This document shows, piece after piece, positions 15,088 through 29,400 of a stretch of DNA of 64,000 nt; within the stretch, counting starts at the first letter, position 1, and every line of letters starts with the position of its first letter. This DNA comes from Prunus persica (taxonomy: Eukaryota > Streptophyta > Magnoliopsida > Rosales > Rosaceae), in NCBI RefSeq assembly GCF_000346465.2, contig NC_034010.1, positions 10,477,502-10,541,501 on the forward strand, given 5' to 3'. Under the pieces are notes generated by a model. The model saw nothing but the letters and a program-made list of their open reading frames with translations, was not told where the DNA came from and did not search any database. Made by a program: the position numbers and the translations under genes.

Positions 15088-17989
15088 TTTGGTATGGTTT
15101 CTTTATGGAAAGCTTCACTTTTGTTCATCCTTCTGAGTTCCTGAGCTGATTTGACTCCTATGTGTAGCACATGGCTCTAGGGATGTAGCCACATGAAATG
15201 TGATGGCAGCCAACATGACATTTCTGTGAACTTGGTTCAGTCATTGAAGTACTGAGGGCCCCAGATTTATCCAATTGGGCAGCAATTTGGATATGTTATA
15301 ATAGACACCCATTGGAACAAGTTCTATCAAGGATGTCTCCTCATCCGACCTGTGTAAGTTGCTGAAATGAGGCCAGAAAAATGACCACGAAACTGGACTG
15401 ACAAGGATTGTGGCTCAAATTGGTTTTGTCTTTAAGCTCATACTCCTCTTGTGCCACTCAGCCCGTAACATGCATGAATTGTATAAAATGTCATCCCCTT
15501 GCTGTCTTAACCTACAAAACACACAAACATAGGTAAGAGACTCAAAATAAAGAGAAGCTAAACAAAATTACAAAGCAAAGAAGGCATGCAAATGTGTGAA
15601 ATTATGACCTTATCAGTTGGTGTACTGCATAGTTCAAGAGATTGGATTTCACACAAAACCTACCAAAGGACTCCTCCCACCATACTATGACGCTCCCCAA
15701 GTTATGGACTCAATCCGATATCGATTGGTCCAAGAAATTGGAATATTCATGTTCGTACGAAGTTCGTTCTGAAATGGAGTGGTTGGTGTATTGCATGGTT
15801 CTAGAGATTGGATTTCACTAAAAACCTACAAAATGACTACTCCCACCATACTACGATGTTCCCCAAGTTTTGGACTCAATCTGAAATCGATTGGTCCATT
15901 AAATTGGACAATTCAGGTTCGTACGAAGTTCGTTCTGAAATGGAGTGGTTGATGTATTGCATAGTTTTAGAGACTGAATTTCACTCAAAACTCACCAAAT
16001 AACTCCCCCCACCATACTATGATGTTCCCCAAGTTTTGGACTCAATCCGACATCGACTGGTCCATGAAATCGGACAATTCAGGTTCGTACGAAGTTCGTT
16101 CTGAAATGGAGTGGTTTGTGTTTTGCATAATTTTAGATATTGGATTTCACTCAAAGAGCACCAAATGACTCCTCCCACCATATTATGATGTTCCCCAAGT
16201 TTTGGACTCAATCCGAAATCGATTGGTCCAAGAAATTGGAAAATTCTGGGTCGTACGTAGTTCGTTCTAAAATGGAGTGGTTGGTCGTTTAAGATACTGG
16301 ATTTCACTCAAAAGCCCTCAAATGACTCCTCCCAACATATTGTGATGTTCCCCAAGTTTTGGACTCAATCCGATATCGATTGGTCCATGGAATTGCACAA
16401 TCCAGGTTCGTACGAAGTTCGTTCTGAAATGGAGTGGTTGGTGTTTTGCATAGTTCTAGAGATTGGATTTCACTCATAACCTACGAAATGACTCCTCCCA
16501 CCATATTATGATGTTCCCCAAGTTTTGGACTCAATCCGATATCGATTGGTCCACGAAATTGGACAATTCAGGTTCGTACGAAGTTCGTTCTGAAACGGAG
16601 TGGTTGAGGTATTGCATAATTTTAGAGATTGGATTTCACTGAAAACTCACCAAATGACTCCTCCCACCAAATTATGATGTTCCCCAAGTTTTGGACAAAA
16701 TATGATATCGATCGGTCTATGAAATTGGACAATTCAGGTTGGCAGGAAGTTCGTTCTGAAATGGAGTGGTTTATGTTTTGCATAGTTTTGGAGATTGGAT
16801 TTCACTCAAAACTCACCAAATGACTACTCCCACCAAATTATGATGTTCAACATGTTTTGGACTCAATCCGATATCGATTGGTCCATGAAATTTGACAATC
16901 CAGGTTTGCACGAAGTTCTTTCTGAAATGGAGTGGTTGGTGTATTGCATAGTTTTAGAGATTGGATTTCACTCATAACCTACCATATGACTCCTCCCACC
17001 ACATTATAATGTTCCGCAAGTTTTGGCCTCAATCCGATATCGATTGGTTCATGAAATTGGACAATTTAGGTACATACGAAGTTTGTTCTGAAATGGAGTA
17101 GTTGTTGTATTGTATAGTTCTAGAGATTGGATTTCACTAAAAACCTACCAAAAGACTCGTCCCACAATACGATGATGTTTTCCAAGTTTTGGACTCAATC
17201 TGATATCGATTGGTCCATGAAATTGGCAAATTCAGTGTCGTACGAAGTTCGTTCTGAAATGAAGTGGTTGGTATATTGCATAGTTTTAGACATTGGATTT
17301 CACTCAAAACTCACCAAATGACTCCTCCCAACAAATTATGATGTTCCCCAAGTTTTGGACAAAATGCGATATCGATTGGTCCATGAAATTGGACAATTCA
17401 GGTTCATACGAAGTTCGTTCTGAAATAGAGTGGTTGGTGTATTGCATAGTTTTAGAGATTGGATTTCACTCAAAACCAACCAAATGACTCCTCAAAGCAT
17501 ATTACGATGTTCCTCAAGTAGTGGACTCAATCGAATATCGATTGGTCCATGAAATTGGACACTTCAGGTTCGTACGAACTTTGTTCTGAAATGGAGTGGT
17601 TGGTGTATTGCATAGTTTTAGAGATTGGATTTTACTAAAAACTAACCGAATGACTCCTCCCACCATATTATAATGTACCCCAAGTTTTGGACTCAGTCCG
17701 ATATCGATTCATACATGAAATTGGACAATTCAAGTTCGTACGAAGTTCGTTATGAAATGGAGTGGTTTGTGTGCTACATAGTTTTGAGAGCTTGGGTTTC
17801 ACTCAAAACCCACCAAATGACTTCTCCCACCATATTATGAAGTTCCCCAAGTTTTGGACTCAATCCAATATCGACTGGTCCTTCAAATTAGACAATTCAA
17901 GTTCATACGAAATTCGTTTTGAAATCGAGTGGTTGGTGTATTGCATAGTTTTAGAGACTGAATTTTACTAAAAACTAACCGAATGATTC

Positions 17990-18780
17990 CTCCCACCATA
18001 TTACAATGTTCCCCAAGTAGTGGACTCAATCCTACCATATTATGATGTTCCCCGAGTAGTGGACTCAATCCGATATCGATTGGTCCATGAAATTGGACAA
18101 TTCATGTTCGTATGAACTTCGTTCTGAAATCGAGTGGTTGGTGTATTGCATAGTTTTAGAGATTGGATTTCGCTCAAAATCGACCAAATGACTCCTCCTA
18201 CCATATTATGATGTTCCCCAAGTTTTTTGGACTAAATTTTATATCGATTGGTCCATGAAATTGGACAATTCAGGTTCGTACGAAGTTCGTTATGAAATTG
18301 AGCGGTTTGTGGTTTGCATAGTTTTAGAGATTGGATTTCACTCAAAATGGACCAAATGACTCCTCCCACTATATTATGATGTTCCCCAATCTTTGGACTC
18401 AATCCGACATCGATTGGTCTATGAAATTGGACAATTCAGGTTCATACGAAGTTCGTTCTGAAATAGACTGGTTGGTATATTGCATTGTTTTAGAGATTGA
18501 ATTTCGCTCACAACCTACAAAATGACTCCTCCCACCATATTATGATGTTCCCCGAGTAATGGACTCAATCCGATATCGATTGGTCCATGAAATTGGACAA
18601 TTCAGGTTCGTATCAACTTCGTTCCGAAATCGAGTGGTTGGTGTATTGCGTAGTTTTAGGGATTGAATTTTACTAAAAACTAACCGAATGACTCTTCCCA
18701 CCATATTACAATGTTCCCCAAGTAGTGGACTCAATCCTACCATATTATGATGTTCCCCGAGTAGTGGACTCAATCCGATA
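17990..18780 (+). repeat. Higher-order satellite unit of about 704 bp with a partial-monomer insertion
   Basis: The segment AGTAGTGGACTCAATCCTACC followed by a second short ATATTATGATGTTCC stretch occurs at about 18017 and again at about 18721. The offset of 704 bp equals four monomers plus a partial-monomer duplication of about 40 bp. Shared diagnostic variants show the multimer was copied as a block. Confidence 0.7.
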
Positions 18781-19429
18781 TCGATTGGTCCATGAAATTG
18801 GACAATTCATGTTCGTATGAACTTCGTTCTGAAATCTAGTGGTTGGTGTATTGCATAGTTTTAGAGACTGAATTTTACTAAAAACTAACCGAATGACTTC
18901 TCCCACCATATTAGAATGTTCCCCAAGTAGTGGACTCAATCCGATATCGATTGGTCTATGACATTGGACAATTCAGGTTGGTATGAAGTTCGTTCTGAAA
19001 TGGAGTGCTTTGTGTTTTGCATAGGTTTAGAGATTGGATTTCACTCAAAACCCACCAAATGACTCCTCCCACCATATTATGATGTTCCCCAAGTTTTGGA
19101 CTCAATCCGATATCGACTGATCCATGAAATTGGATAATTCAGGTTCATACGATGTTCGTGCTGAAATAGAGTCGGTGCATTGCATAGTTTCGAGATTGGA
19201 TTTCACTCAAAACCCACCACAAGACTCCTCTCACCATATTATGATGTTCCCCAAATTTTGAACTCAATCCGATATCGATTACTCCACGAAATTGGACAAT
19301 TCAGGTTCGTACGAAGTTCGTTTTGAAATGGAGCGGTTTGTCTTTTGCATAGTTTTAGATATTGGATTTCACTCAAAGAGCACCAAATGACTCTTCCCAC
19401 CATATTATGATGTTCCCCAAGTTTTGGAC

Positions 19430-20612
19430 TCAATCCGATATCGATTGGTCTATCAAATTGGACAATTCAGGTTCGTACGAAGTTCATTCCGAAATGTAGT
19501 GGTTTGTGTTTTGCGCAGTTTTAGAGATTGGATTTCACTCCAAACTCACCAAGTTACTCCTCCCACCATCTTATGATGTTCCTCAAGTTTAGGACTCAAT
19601 CCGATACTGATTGGTCCATGAAATTGTACAATTCAGGTTCGTACGAAGTTCGTTCTGAAATGGAATGGTTGGTGTATTGCATAGTTTTAGAGATTGGATT
19701 TCACTCAAATCTCACCAAATGACTACTTCCACTATATTATGATGTTCCCCAAGTTTTGGACTCAATCCTATATCGATTCGTCCATGTAATTGGACAATTC
19801 AGGTTCATACGAAGTTCGTTCTGAAATGGAGTGGTTTAAGATTTGCATAGTTTTAGAGATTGAATTTTACTCGAAACCCACCAAATGAATCCCCCCACCA
19901 TATTATGATGTTCCCCAAGTTTTGGACTCAATCCGATATCGATTGGTCCATGAAATTGGACAATTCAGGTTCATACAAAGTTCGTTCTGAAATATAGTGG
20001 TTGGTGTATTGCATAGTTTTAGAGATTGGAATTCACTCAAAATCCACCAAATGACTCCTCCCACCATATTATGATGTTCCCCAAGTTTTGGACTCAATCC
20101 TATGTTGATTGGTCCATGAAATTGGACACTTCAGGTTCGTACGAAGTTCATTCTGAAATGGAGTGGTTTGTGTTTTGAATAGTTTTAGAGATTGGATTTC
20201 ACTCAAAACCGACCAAATGATTTCTCCCTCCATATTATGATGTTCCCCAAGTTTTGGACTCAATCCGATATCGATTGGTCCATCAAATTGGACAATTCAG
20301 GTTCGTACGAAGTTCATTCCGAAATGTAGTGGTTTGCGCAGTTTTAGAGATTGGATTTCACTCCAAACTCACCAAGTTACTCCTCCCACCATCTTATGAT
20401 GTTCCTCAAGTTTAGGACTCAATCCGATACTGATTGGTCCATGAAATTGTACAATTCAGGTTCGTACGAAGTTCGTTCTGAAATGGAATGGTTGGTGTAT
20501 TGCATAGTTTTAGAGATTGGATTTCACTCAAATCTCACCAAATGACTACTTCCACTATATTATGATGTTGCCCAAGTTTTGGACTCAATCCTATATCGAT
20601 TCGTCCATGTAA
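19430..20612 (+). repeat. Local satellite duplication, 823-bp offset
   Basis: Sequence around 19528-19722 is repeated at 20351-20545 with an identical translation. The flanking variants are shared too. The offset is 823 bp, five monomers minus 7 bp, where the second copy has lost TGTTTTG. This is a recent segmental copy within the array. Confidence 0.8.
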
Positions 20613-23600
20613 TTGGACAATTCATGTTCGTACTAAGTTCGTTCTGAAATGGAGTGGTTTGTGTTTTGCATAGTTTTAGATATCGGATTTCACTCAAAGA
20701 GCACCAAATGACTGCTCCCACCATATTATGATGTTCCTCATGTTTTGGACTCAATCCAATATCGATTGGTCCATGAAATTGGACAATTCAGGTTCATACG
20801 AAGTTTGTTCTGAAATAGTGTGGTTGGTGTATTGCATAGTTTTAAAAATTGAATTTCACTCACAACCCACCAAATGACTCCTCCCAGGATATTATGATTT
20901 TCTCCAAGTAGTGGACTCAATCCGATATTGATTGGTCCTTCAAATTGGACAATTCAGGTTCGTATGAACTTCGTTCTGAAGTCGAGTGGTTGGTGTATTG
21001 CATAGTTCAAGAAAGTGGATTTTGCAAAAAACTAACCGAATGACTACTCCCACCAAACTATGATGTTCAACATGTCTTGGGCTTAATCTGATATCGATTG
21101 GTCCATCGAATTGGACAATTCAGATTCATACGAAGTTCGTTTCGAAATGGAGTGGTTGGTGTGTTGCACAATTTTTGAGATTGGATTTCACTCAAAACCC
21201 TCCTCCCACCATATTATGATGTTCCCCAAGTTTTGGGCTCAATCCGACATCGATTGACCCATGAAATTGGACAATTCAGGTTCGTACGAAGTTCGTTATG
21301 AAATGGAGTGGTTGGTGTATTGCATAGTTCTAGAGACTAGATTTCACTCAAACCCTACCAAATGACTACTCCCACCATACTATGATATTCCCCAAGTTTT
21401 GGAGTCAATCCGATATCGTTTGGTCCATGAAATTGGACAATTCAGGTTCGTATGAAGTTCGTTCTGAAATGGAGTGGTTGGTGTATTGCATGGTTTTAGG
21501 GATTGGATTTCACTCAAAACCCACCAAATGACTCCTGCCACCATATTATGATGTTCCCCAAGTTTTGGACTCAATCCTATATGGATTGGTCCATGAAATT
21601 GGACAATTCAGGTTCGTATGAAGTTCATTCTGAAATGGAGTGGTTTGTGTTTTGCATAGTTTTAGAGATTGGATTTCACTCAAAACCCACCAAATGACTC
21701 TTCCGACCATATCATGGTGTTCCCCAAGTTTAGGACTCAATCCAATATCGACTGGTTCATGAAATTGGACAATGCCAGTTCATACGAAGTTCTTTATGAA
21801 CTAGAGTTGTTTGGTGTCTTGCCTAGTTTTAGAGATTGAATATCATTCTAAACCAACCAAATGACTCCTCCCACCATATTACAATGTTCTCCAAGTTTTG
21901 GACTCAATTCGATATTGATTGGTCCACGAAATTAGACAATTCAAGTTCGTACGAAGTTTGTTCTAAAATGGAGTGGTTTGTGTTTTGCAATGTTATGATG
22001 TTCAAAATTCAAAATTCAAAATTCACCAAATGAGTCATCCCACAATATTATGATGTTCCCCAAGTTTTGGACTCAATCCTATATCGATTGGTCCACGAAA
22101 TTGGACAATTCAAGGTCGTACGAAGTTCGTTCTGAAACAGAAAGGTTTCTGTTTTGCATAGTTTTAGAGATTAGATTTCACTCAAAACCCACCAAATGTC
22201 TCCTCCCACCATATTATGATGTTCACCAAGTTTTGGACTCAACCCGATATCGACTGGTCAAGGAAATTGGACAATTTAGGTTCATATGAAGTTCTTTCTT
22301 AACTAGAGTGGTTGGTGTATTGCACAGTTTTAGAGATTGGATTTCACTCTAAACCCATCAAATGACTCCTCCCACCATATTATGATGTTCCCCAAGTTAT
22401 GGACTCAATCCGATACTGATTGGTCCATGAAATTGGACAATTCATGTTCGTACGAAGTTCGTTCTAAAATTGAGAGGTTTGTGTTTTGCATAGTTTTAGA
22501 GATTGGATTTCACTCAAAACTCACCAAATGACTCGTCCCACCATATTATGATGTTCCCCAAGTTTTGGACTCAATCCGATATTGACTAGTCCATGAAATT
22601 GGACAATTCAGATTCCTACGAAGTTCGTTACGAAATAGAGCGGTTGGTGTATTGCATAGTTTTCGAGATTAGATATCACTCAAAATGAACCAAATGACTC
22701 CTACTACCATATTATGATGTTCCCGAAGTTTTGGACTGAATCCGATAACGATTGGTCCATGAAATTGGGCAATTCTGGTTCGTACGAAGTTCTTTCTGAA
22801 ATGGAGTGGTTTGTGTTTTGCAGAGTTTTAGAGATTTCATTTCACTCAAAACACACCAAATGATTCCTCCCACCATATTATGATGTTCCCCAAGTTTTGG
22901 ACTCAATCCGATAACGATTGGTCCATGAAATTGGAAAATTCAGGTTCGTACGAAGTTCTTTCTGAAATGGAGTGGTTTGTGTTTTGCATAGTTTTGGAGA
23001 TTGGATTTCACTCAAAACTCACCAAATGACTCCTCCCACCATATTATGATGTTCCTCAAGGCTTGGACTCTATCCGATATAGGTTGGTCCATGAAAATGG
23101 ACAATTCAACTTTGTACGAAGTTCGTTTTGAAATGGAGTGGTTGGTGTATTCATAGTTTTAGAGGCTGGATTTCACTCAAAACTCCCCAAATGACTCTTC
23201 CCACCATATTATGATGTTCCTAAGTTTTGGACTCAATCCTATAACGATTGGCCCATGAAATTGGACAATTCAGGTTCGTACGAAGTTCTTTCTGAAATGG
23301 AGTGGCTGGTGTATTGCATAGTTGTAAATATTGGATTTCACTAAAAGAGCACCAAATGACTCCTCCCACCACATTTTGATGTTCCCCAAGTTTTGGACTC
23401 AATCCGATAACGATTGGTCCATGAAATTGGACAACTCAGGTTCGTGCGAAGTTCATTCTGAAATGGTGTGGTTTGTGTTTTGCATAGTTTTAGAGATTGG
23501 ATTTAACTCAAAACTCACCAAATGACTCCTCCCACCATATTATGATGTTCCCCAAGTTTTGGACTCACTCCGATATCGATTGGTCCATGAAATTGGACAA

Positions 23601-26600
23601 TTCAAGTTCGTACGAAGTTTGTTCCGAAATGGATTGGTTGCTTTATTGCATAGTTTTAGAGAGTGGATTTCACTCAAGACTCACCAAATGACTCCTCCCA
23701 CCATATTATGATGTTCCCCAAGTTTTCGACTCAATCCTATAACGATTGGTCCATGAAATTGGTACAAAGTTCTTCCTGAAATGTAGTGGTTTGTGTTTTG
23801 CATAGTTTTAGATATTGCATTTCACTCAAAGAGCACAAAATGACTCCTCCCACCATATTATGACGTTCCCCAAGTTTTGGACCCAATCCGAAATCGATTG
23901 GTCTATGAAATTGGACAATTCAACTTTGTACGAAGTTTGTTCTGAAATGGAGTGGTTGGTGTATTGCATAGTTTTAGAGACTGGATTTCCCTCAAAACTC
24001 ACCAAATGACTCCTCCCACCATATTATGATGTTCGCCATATCTTGGACTCAATCCGATAATGATTGGTCCATGAAATTGGACAATTCAGGTTCGTACGAA
24101 GTTTTTTCTGAAATGGAGTGGTTTGTGTTTTGCACAGTTTTGGATATATAGGATTTCAGTCAAAGTGCACCAAATGACTCCTCCCACTATGTTATGATGT
24201 TTCCCAAGTTTTGGACTCAATCCGATATCGATTGGGCCATGAAATTGGACAATTCAGGTTTATGCGAAGTTCGTTCTGAAATGGCGTGGTTTGTGTTTTG
24301 CATAGTTTTAGAGATATTGGATTTCACTCAAAGAGCACCAAATGACTCATCCCACCATATTATGATGTTCCCCAAGTTTTGGACTCAATCAGATATCGAT
24401 TGGTCCGTGAAATTGGACAATTCAGGTTCGTTCGAACTTCGAAGTGAAATGAAGTGTTTGGTGTATTGCATAGTTTTAGAGATTGGATTTCATTAAAAAC
24501 TCACCAAATGAATCCTCCCACCATATTATAATGTTCCCGAAGTTTTGGACTCAATACGATATCAATTGGTCTATGAAATTGGGCAATTCATGTTCGCACG
24601 AAGTTCGTTCTGAAATGTGGTGGTTGGTGTATTGCATAGTTTTAGTGATTGGATTTCACTCAAAACTCACCAAATGTCTCCTCCCACCGTAATATGATGT
24701 TCCCCAATTTTAGGATCTATTAGATATCGATTGGTCCATGAAATTGGACAATTAAGGTTCGTACGCAGTTCGTTCTGAAATGGTGTGGTTGGTGTATTGC
24801 ACAGTTCTACATATTGGATTTCACTCAAAACCCACTAAATGACTCCTCCCACCATATTATAATGTTCCCCAAGTTTTGGACTTAATCCGATATAGACTGG
24901 TCCGTGAAATTGGACAATTCAAGTTCGTACGCAGTTCTTTCTGAACTAGAGCGGTTGGTTTATTGCAAAGCTTTACAGATTGGATTTCACTCTAAACCCA
25001 CCAAATGACGCCTCCCACCCTATTATGATGTTCCCCATGGTTTGGACTCAATCCGATATCGATTGGTCCCTCAAATTGGACAATTCAAGTTCTTACGAAG
25101 TTCGTTCCGCAATGGAGTGGTTTGTGTTTTGCATACTTTTAGATCTTGGATTTCACTTAAACCGCACCAAATGACTCCCTCCGCCATATTATGAGGTTCC
25201 CCTTGTTTTGGGCTTAATCCGATATCGATTGGTCTATGAAATTGGACAATTCTGGTTCGTACGAAGTTCGTTCCGAAATGGAATGGTCGGTGTATTGCAT
25301 AGTTTTAGAGATTGGGTTTTACTCAAAACCCACCAAATGACTCCTCCCACCATATTATGATGTTCCCCAAGTTTTGGACTCAATCCGATATCGATTGGTC
25401 CATGAAATTGGCCAATTCAGGTACGTGCGAAGTTTATTCTGAAATGGAGTGGTTGGTGTATTTCATAGTTTTAGGGATTCAATTTCATTAAAAACTCACC
25501 AAATGACTCCTTCCACCATATTGTAATACTCCCCAAGTTTTGGACTCAATCCGATATCGATTGGTCTATGAAATTGGACAATTCAAGTTCATACATAGTT
25601 CATTATGCAATGGAGTGGTGTGTGTTTTGCATACTTTTAGATTTTGGATTTCACTCAAACCGCACCAAATGACTCCTCCCGCCATATTATGAGGTTCCCC
25701 ATGTTTTGGGCTCAATCCGATATCGATTGGTCTATGAAATTGGACAATTCAGGCACGTACGAAGTTCGTTCTGAAATGGAGTAGTTGGTGTATAGAATAG
25801 TTTTAGAGATTGGATTTCACTCAAAAAGCACCAAATGACTCCTCCCACTATATTATGGAGTTCAAGAAGTTTTGGACTAAATCCGATATCGAGTGGTCCA
25901 TGAAATTGGACAATTCAGGTTCGTGCAAAGTTCGCTTTGAAATGGTGTGATTCGTGTATTGCATAGTTTTAGTGATTGGATTTCACTCAAAAACCCCCAA
26001 ATGTCTCCTCCCAGCATAATATGATGTTCCCCAAGTTTTGGACTCAATCCGATATCGATTGGTCCATGAAATTGGACAATTCAGGTTCGTACGAAGTTCG
26101 TTCTGATATAGAGTGGTTAGTGTTTTGCGTAGTTTTAAATATTGGATTTCACTCAACAAGCACCAAATGACTCCGCCCACCATATTATGATGTTCCCCAA
26201 GTTTCGGAACCAATCCGATGTCAATTGGTCCATGAAATTAGACAATTCAGTTTCATACGAAGTTCGTTCTGAAGTTTAGTGGTTGGTATTTTGCATAGTT
26301 TTAGGGATTGGATTTCACTGAAAACCCACCAAAAGACTCCTTCCACCATATTATGATGTTCCACAAGTTTTGAACTCAATCCGATATCGATTGGTCCACG
26401 AAATTGGACAATTTAGGTTCGTATGAAATTCGTTCTGAAATGGAGTGGTTGGTGTTTTGCATAGTTGTAGACACTGGATTTCACTCCAAACAAACCAAAT
26501 AACTCATCCCACCAAATTATAATATTCCCAAACTTTTGGTCTCAATTCGATATCGATTGGTCCATGAAATTGGACAATCCAGGTTCGTACGAAGTTCGTT

Positions 26601-26839
26601 CTGAAATGGAGTGGTATTTTGCACAGTTTTAGACATTGGAATTCACTCAAAATTCACCAATTGACTCCTCCCACCAAATTATGATGTTCCCCAAGGTTTG
26701 GTATCAATCCGATATCGTTTGGTTCATGAAATTGACAGTTCAGGTTCGTAGGAAGTTCGTTCTGAAATGGAGTGGTTGGTGTTTTGCATAGTTTTAGAGT
26801 TTGGATTTCACAGAAAACTCACCAAATCACTCCTCCCAC

Positions 26840-27650
26840 CGAGTTATGATGTTCCCCAAGTTTTCGACTCAATCTGATATCGATTGGTCCATGAAATTGG
26901 ACAATTCAGGTTCGTACGAAGTTCGCTCTGAAATGGTGTGGTTAATGTATTGCATAGTTTTAGAGTTTGAATTTCACTAAAAACCCACCAAATGACTCCT
27001 CCCACCATATTATGATGTTTCCCAAGTTTTGGGCTCAATCTGATATCAATTGGCCCCTAAAATTGGACAATTCAGGTTCGTACGAAGTTCGTTCTGAAAT
27101 GGAGTGGTTGGTGTTTTGCACAGTTTTAGAGATTGGATTTCCCTCAACAAGCACCAAATGACTCCTCCCACTATATTATGATGTTTCCCAAGTTTTGGGC
27201 TCAATCCGATGTCGATTGGTCCCTGAAATCGTACGAAGTTCGTTTTGAAATGAATTGGTTGGTGTTTTGCATAGTTCTAGACATTGGATTTCACTCAAAA
27301 CCTACCTAATGACTCCTCCCACCATATTATGATGTTCCCCAAGTTTTGGACTCAATCCGATATCGATTGGTCCATGAAATTGGACAATTCAGGTTCGTAC
27401 GAAGTTCGCTCTGAAATGGTGTGGTTGATGTATTGCATAGTTTTAGAGTTTGAATTTCACTAAAAACCCACCAAATGACTCCTCCCACCATATTATGATG
27501 TTTCCCAAGTTTTGGGCTCAATCTGATATCGATTGGTCCCTGAAATTAGACAATTCAGGTTCGTACGAAGTTCGTTCTGAAATGAATTGGTTGGTGTTTT
27601 GCATAGTTCTAGACTTTGGATTTCAGTCAAAACGTACCTAATGACTCCTC
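26840..27650 (+). repeat. Local satellite duplication, 483-bp offset
   Basis: Monomers at 26844-27200 recur at 27327-27650 with only a few changes. The offset is 483 bp, three monomers minus 15 bp. The missing bases sit near 27228, where a unit reads CCCTGAAATCGTACGAAG and lacks the GGACAATTCAGG part. Confidence 0.75.
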
Positions 27651-28529
27651 CCACCATATTATGATGTTCCCCAAGTTTTGGACTCAATCCGATATTGATT
27701 GGTCCATGAAATTGGACAATTCAGGTTCGTACGAAGGTCGTTCTGAAATGGAGTGGTTGGTGTTTTGCATAGTTTTAGATTTGGATTTCACTCAAAAAGA
27801 ACCAAATGGCTCCTTCCACCGTATTATGGAGTTCCCCAGGTTTTGGACTCAATCCGATATCGAATGGTCCATGAAATTGGAAAATTCAGGTTCGTACGAA
27901 GTTCGCTCTGAAATGGTGTGGTTGGTGTATTGCATAGTTTTAGATATTGGATTTCACTCCAAACCCACCAAATGACTCCTCCCACCATTGCGATGACCCG
28001 ACCCAAATTCCACTTTGAAATCCGAAACGAACCCTGTGCGTGTCCGACACCCAGCGAATGCCAGACACAATTTACTAAAACACCATTCTAACCAAAAGTC
28101 CAAGAAGTTCAAGTGTGACTTCTATCGAAAATTCGACAGAGTCTCCCCTGTAAATTGGACATCTCCCCCCAAAACTTCCACCTGTCAAACATGCATAAAC
28201 AAATACAACCCAACTCCCAGCATGTAACAAATTATAATAAATAATCAAGCATCATCTCATTCTGGCCTTAGGCCTCACTAAACTAAATAAAACACTTTGC
28301 TAAGAACATTCAAATCACATTCTTAGAACATCCTCGGAACAATGTTAGATTTTATAATAACTTAACTGGACTACCTTTTATTACCTGATCTCGTGGTTGC
28401 ACCTTGTAATACTTGGCTGCCTAAGTACCCTTACTAAGGGATCAAGCCACACGTAGTTCTCTCACCTAGACGTACCTCAAATCCTGATCCGTCAACTCCG
28501 TTAATACTGTCCATACCCTCGTCGTAGGC

Positions 28530-28866
28530 TACACCGCAATCCTCGCAGGCCTCAGAGATACCACTTCTATTCGGGCCACAATCCCCGCTCGCAGGTCTCG
28601 GAGATACCCCTTCTATCCGGGCCACAATCCCCACTCGCAGGTCTCAGAGATACCTATTCTATCCGAGCTGCAATCCTCGCTCGCTGGTCATCGAGATACC
28701 CCTTCTGTCCGAGCCACAATCCTCGCTTGCAGGTCTCGGAGATACTCCTTCTTTCCGAGCCCCAATCCTCGCTTGCAGGTCTCGGAGATACCCCTTTTAT
28801 CCGAGCCGCAACCCTCGCTCGCAGGTCTCGGAGATACCTCTTCTATCCGAGCCGCAATCCTTCCTC
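28530..28866. repeat. 46-bp tandem repeat inside the solo LTR
   Basis: About seven copies of a 46-bp unit containing GCAGGTCTCGGAGATACC, CTTCTATCCGAGCC and CAATCCTCGCTC. The GTCTC landmark falls at 28549 (as GCCTC), 28595, 28641, 28687 (as GTCAT), 28733, 28779 and 28825, exactly 46 bp apart. It lies in the U3-like part, upstream of the TATA box, and is more GC-rich than its surroundings. Confidence 0.9.
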
Positions 28867-29393
28867 GCAATTTCGAAAGTCACTAAAGGTTCTAATATGC
28901 CTAGACACATGTCCCGTGAGTTTGGTCTCGATCGGACGGTCGGATTGATCACGATCGCACGATCGGATGGTTACTGTAAACCTAGCCCTAGGGTTGGCAT
29001 TTTCGGAGTATCTGTGACTCCGTTTTACGATCCATCGAATCTTACACGGTCCTGGAATTATCTAGATCGATATATATGAGAATATCTATGATCCAACGGT
29101 TCAAATGTATCGAACCCAAAAATTGCACAATATGCGAGATCCGATCGGGGCTCAAATGTTGTCCGAATTGAGATCCACGAATTCCTACACGCTCATGAGG
29201 ACCAAGGGATTATTCTAGGCAGCGCGTGGGTGGCTTGATCAATTCCAATGATTGGAAAACTCTGTTATTGTAAGCCCAGCTTCCTACCCTAGGTTCATAA
29301 CGCGATTTAGACCCACCTTTGTTCTTGGAGCTACCCCAAAAACTGGCCGGAAGTGACCGGAATAGCGATCCCAAATTCGGCTAAACTTAGGGC

Positions 29394-29400
29394 TATAAAA
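29394..29400 (+). promoter_or_regulatory. TATA box of the solo LTR
   Basis: TATAAAA about 600 bp before the end of the LTR, with a second TATAAAT about 20 bp downstream. The position suits an LTR promoter. Activity is inferred only. Confidence 0.4.

Larger units (their letters stand above)
14516..15615 (-). mobile_element. LTR-like retrotransposon remnant, minus strand
   Basis: A 1.1-kb insertion. Read on the minus strand it begins TGATAAGGTC at 15615. It has a TATAAATA box at 14953-14946, the LTR-like GTGTAACTAA and TAGTTAGGG pair at 14750-14720, and an AT-rich tail with two copies of an AACTTAATAATAAAAGC motif. There is no coding capacity. The insertion joins satellite on both sides without a recognisable duplication; two satellite bases appear to be missing at the join. 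I take it as a solo or truncated LTR whose 3' end is altered. It contains a 26-bp tandem repeat at 15010-15087. Confidence 0.55.
15616..27988 (+). repeat. 166-bp satellite array, block 3
   Basis: About 74 monomers, orientation unchanged. It contains several local multi-monomer duplications, listed separately. Between 17990 and 18950 a monomer subtype has AAGTAGTGGACTC in place of AAGTTTTGGACTC. The block ends at the ACCAT target site of the solo LTR. No genes; open frames on both strands follow the repeat period. Confidence 0.95.

Noticed and set aside
28530..28866. Regular 46-bp repeats as a possible CRISPR array
   Set aside because: The units are contiguous without unique spacers, and the sequence is a plant retrotransposon LTR.
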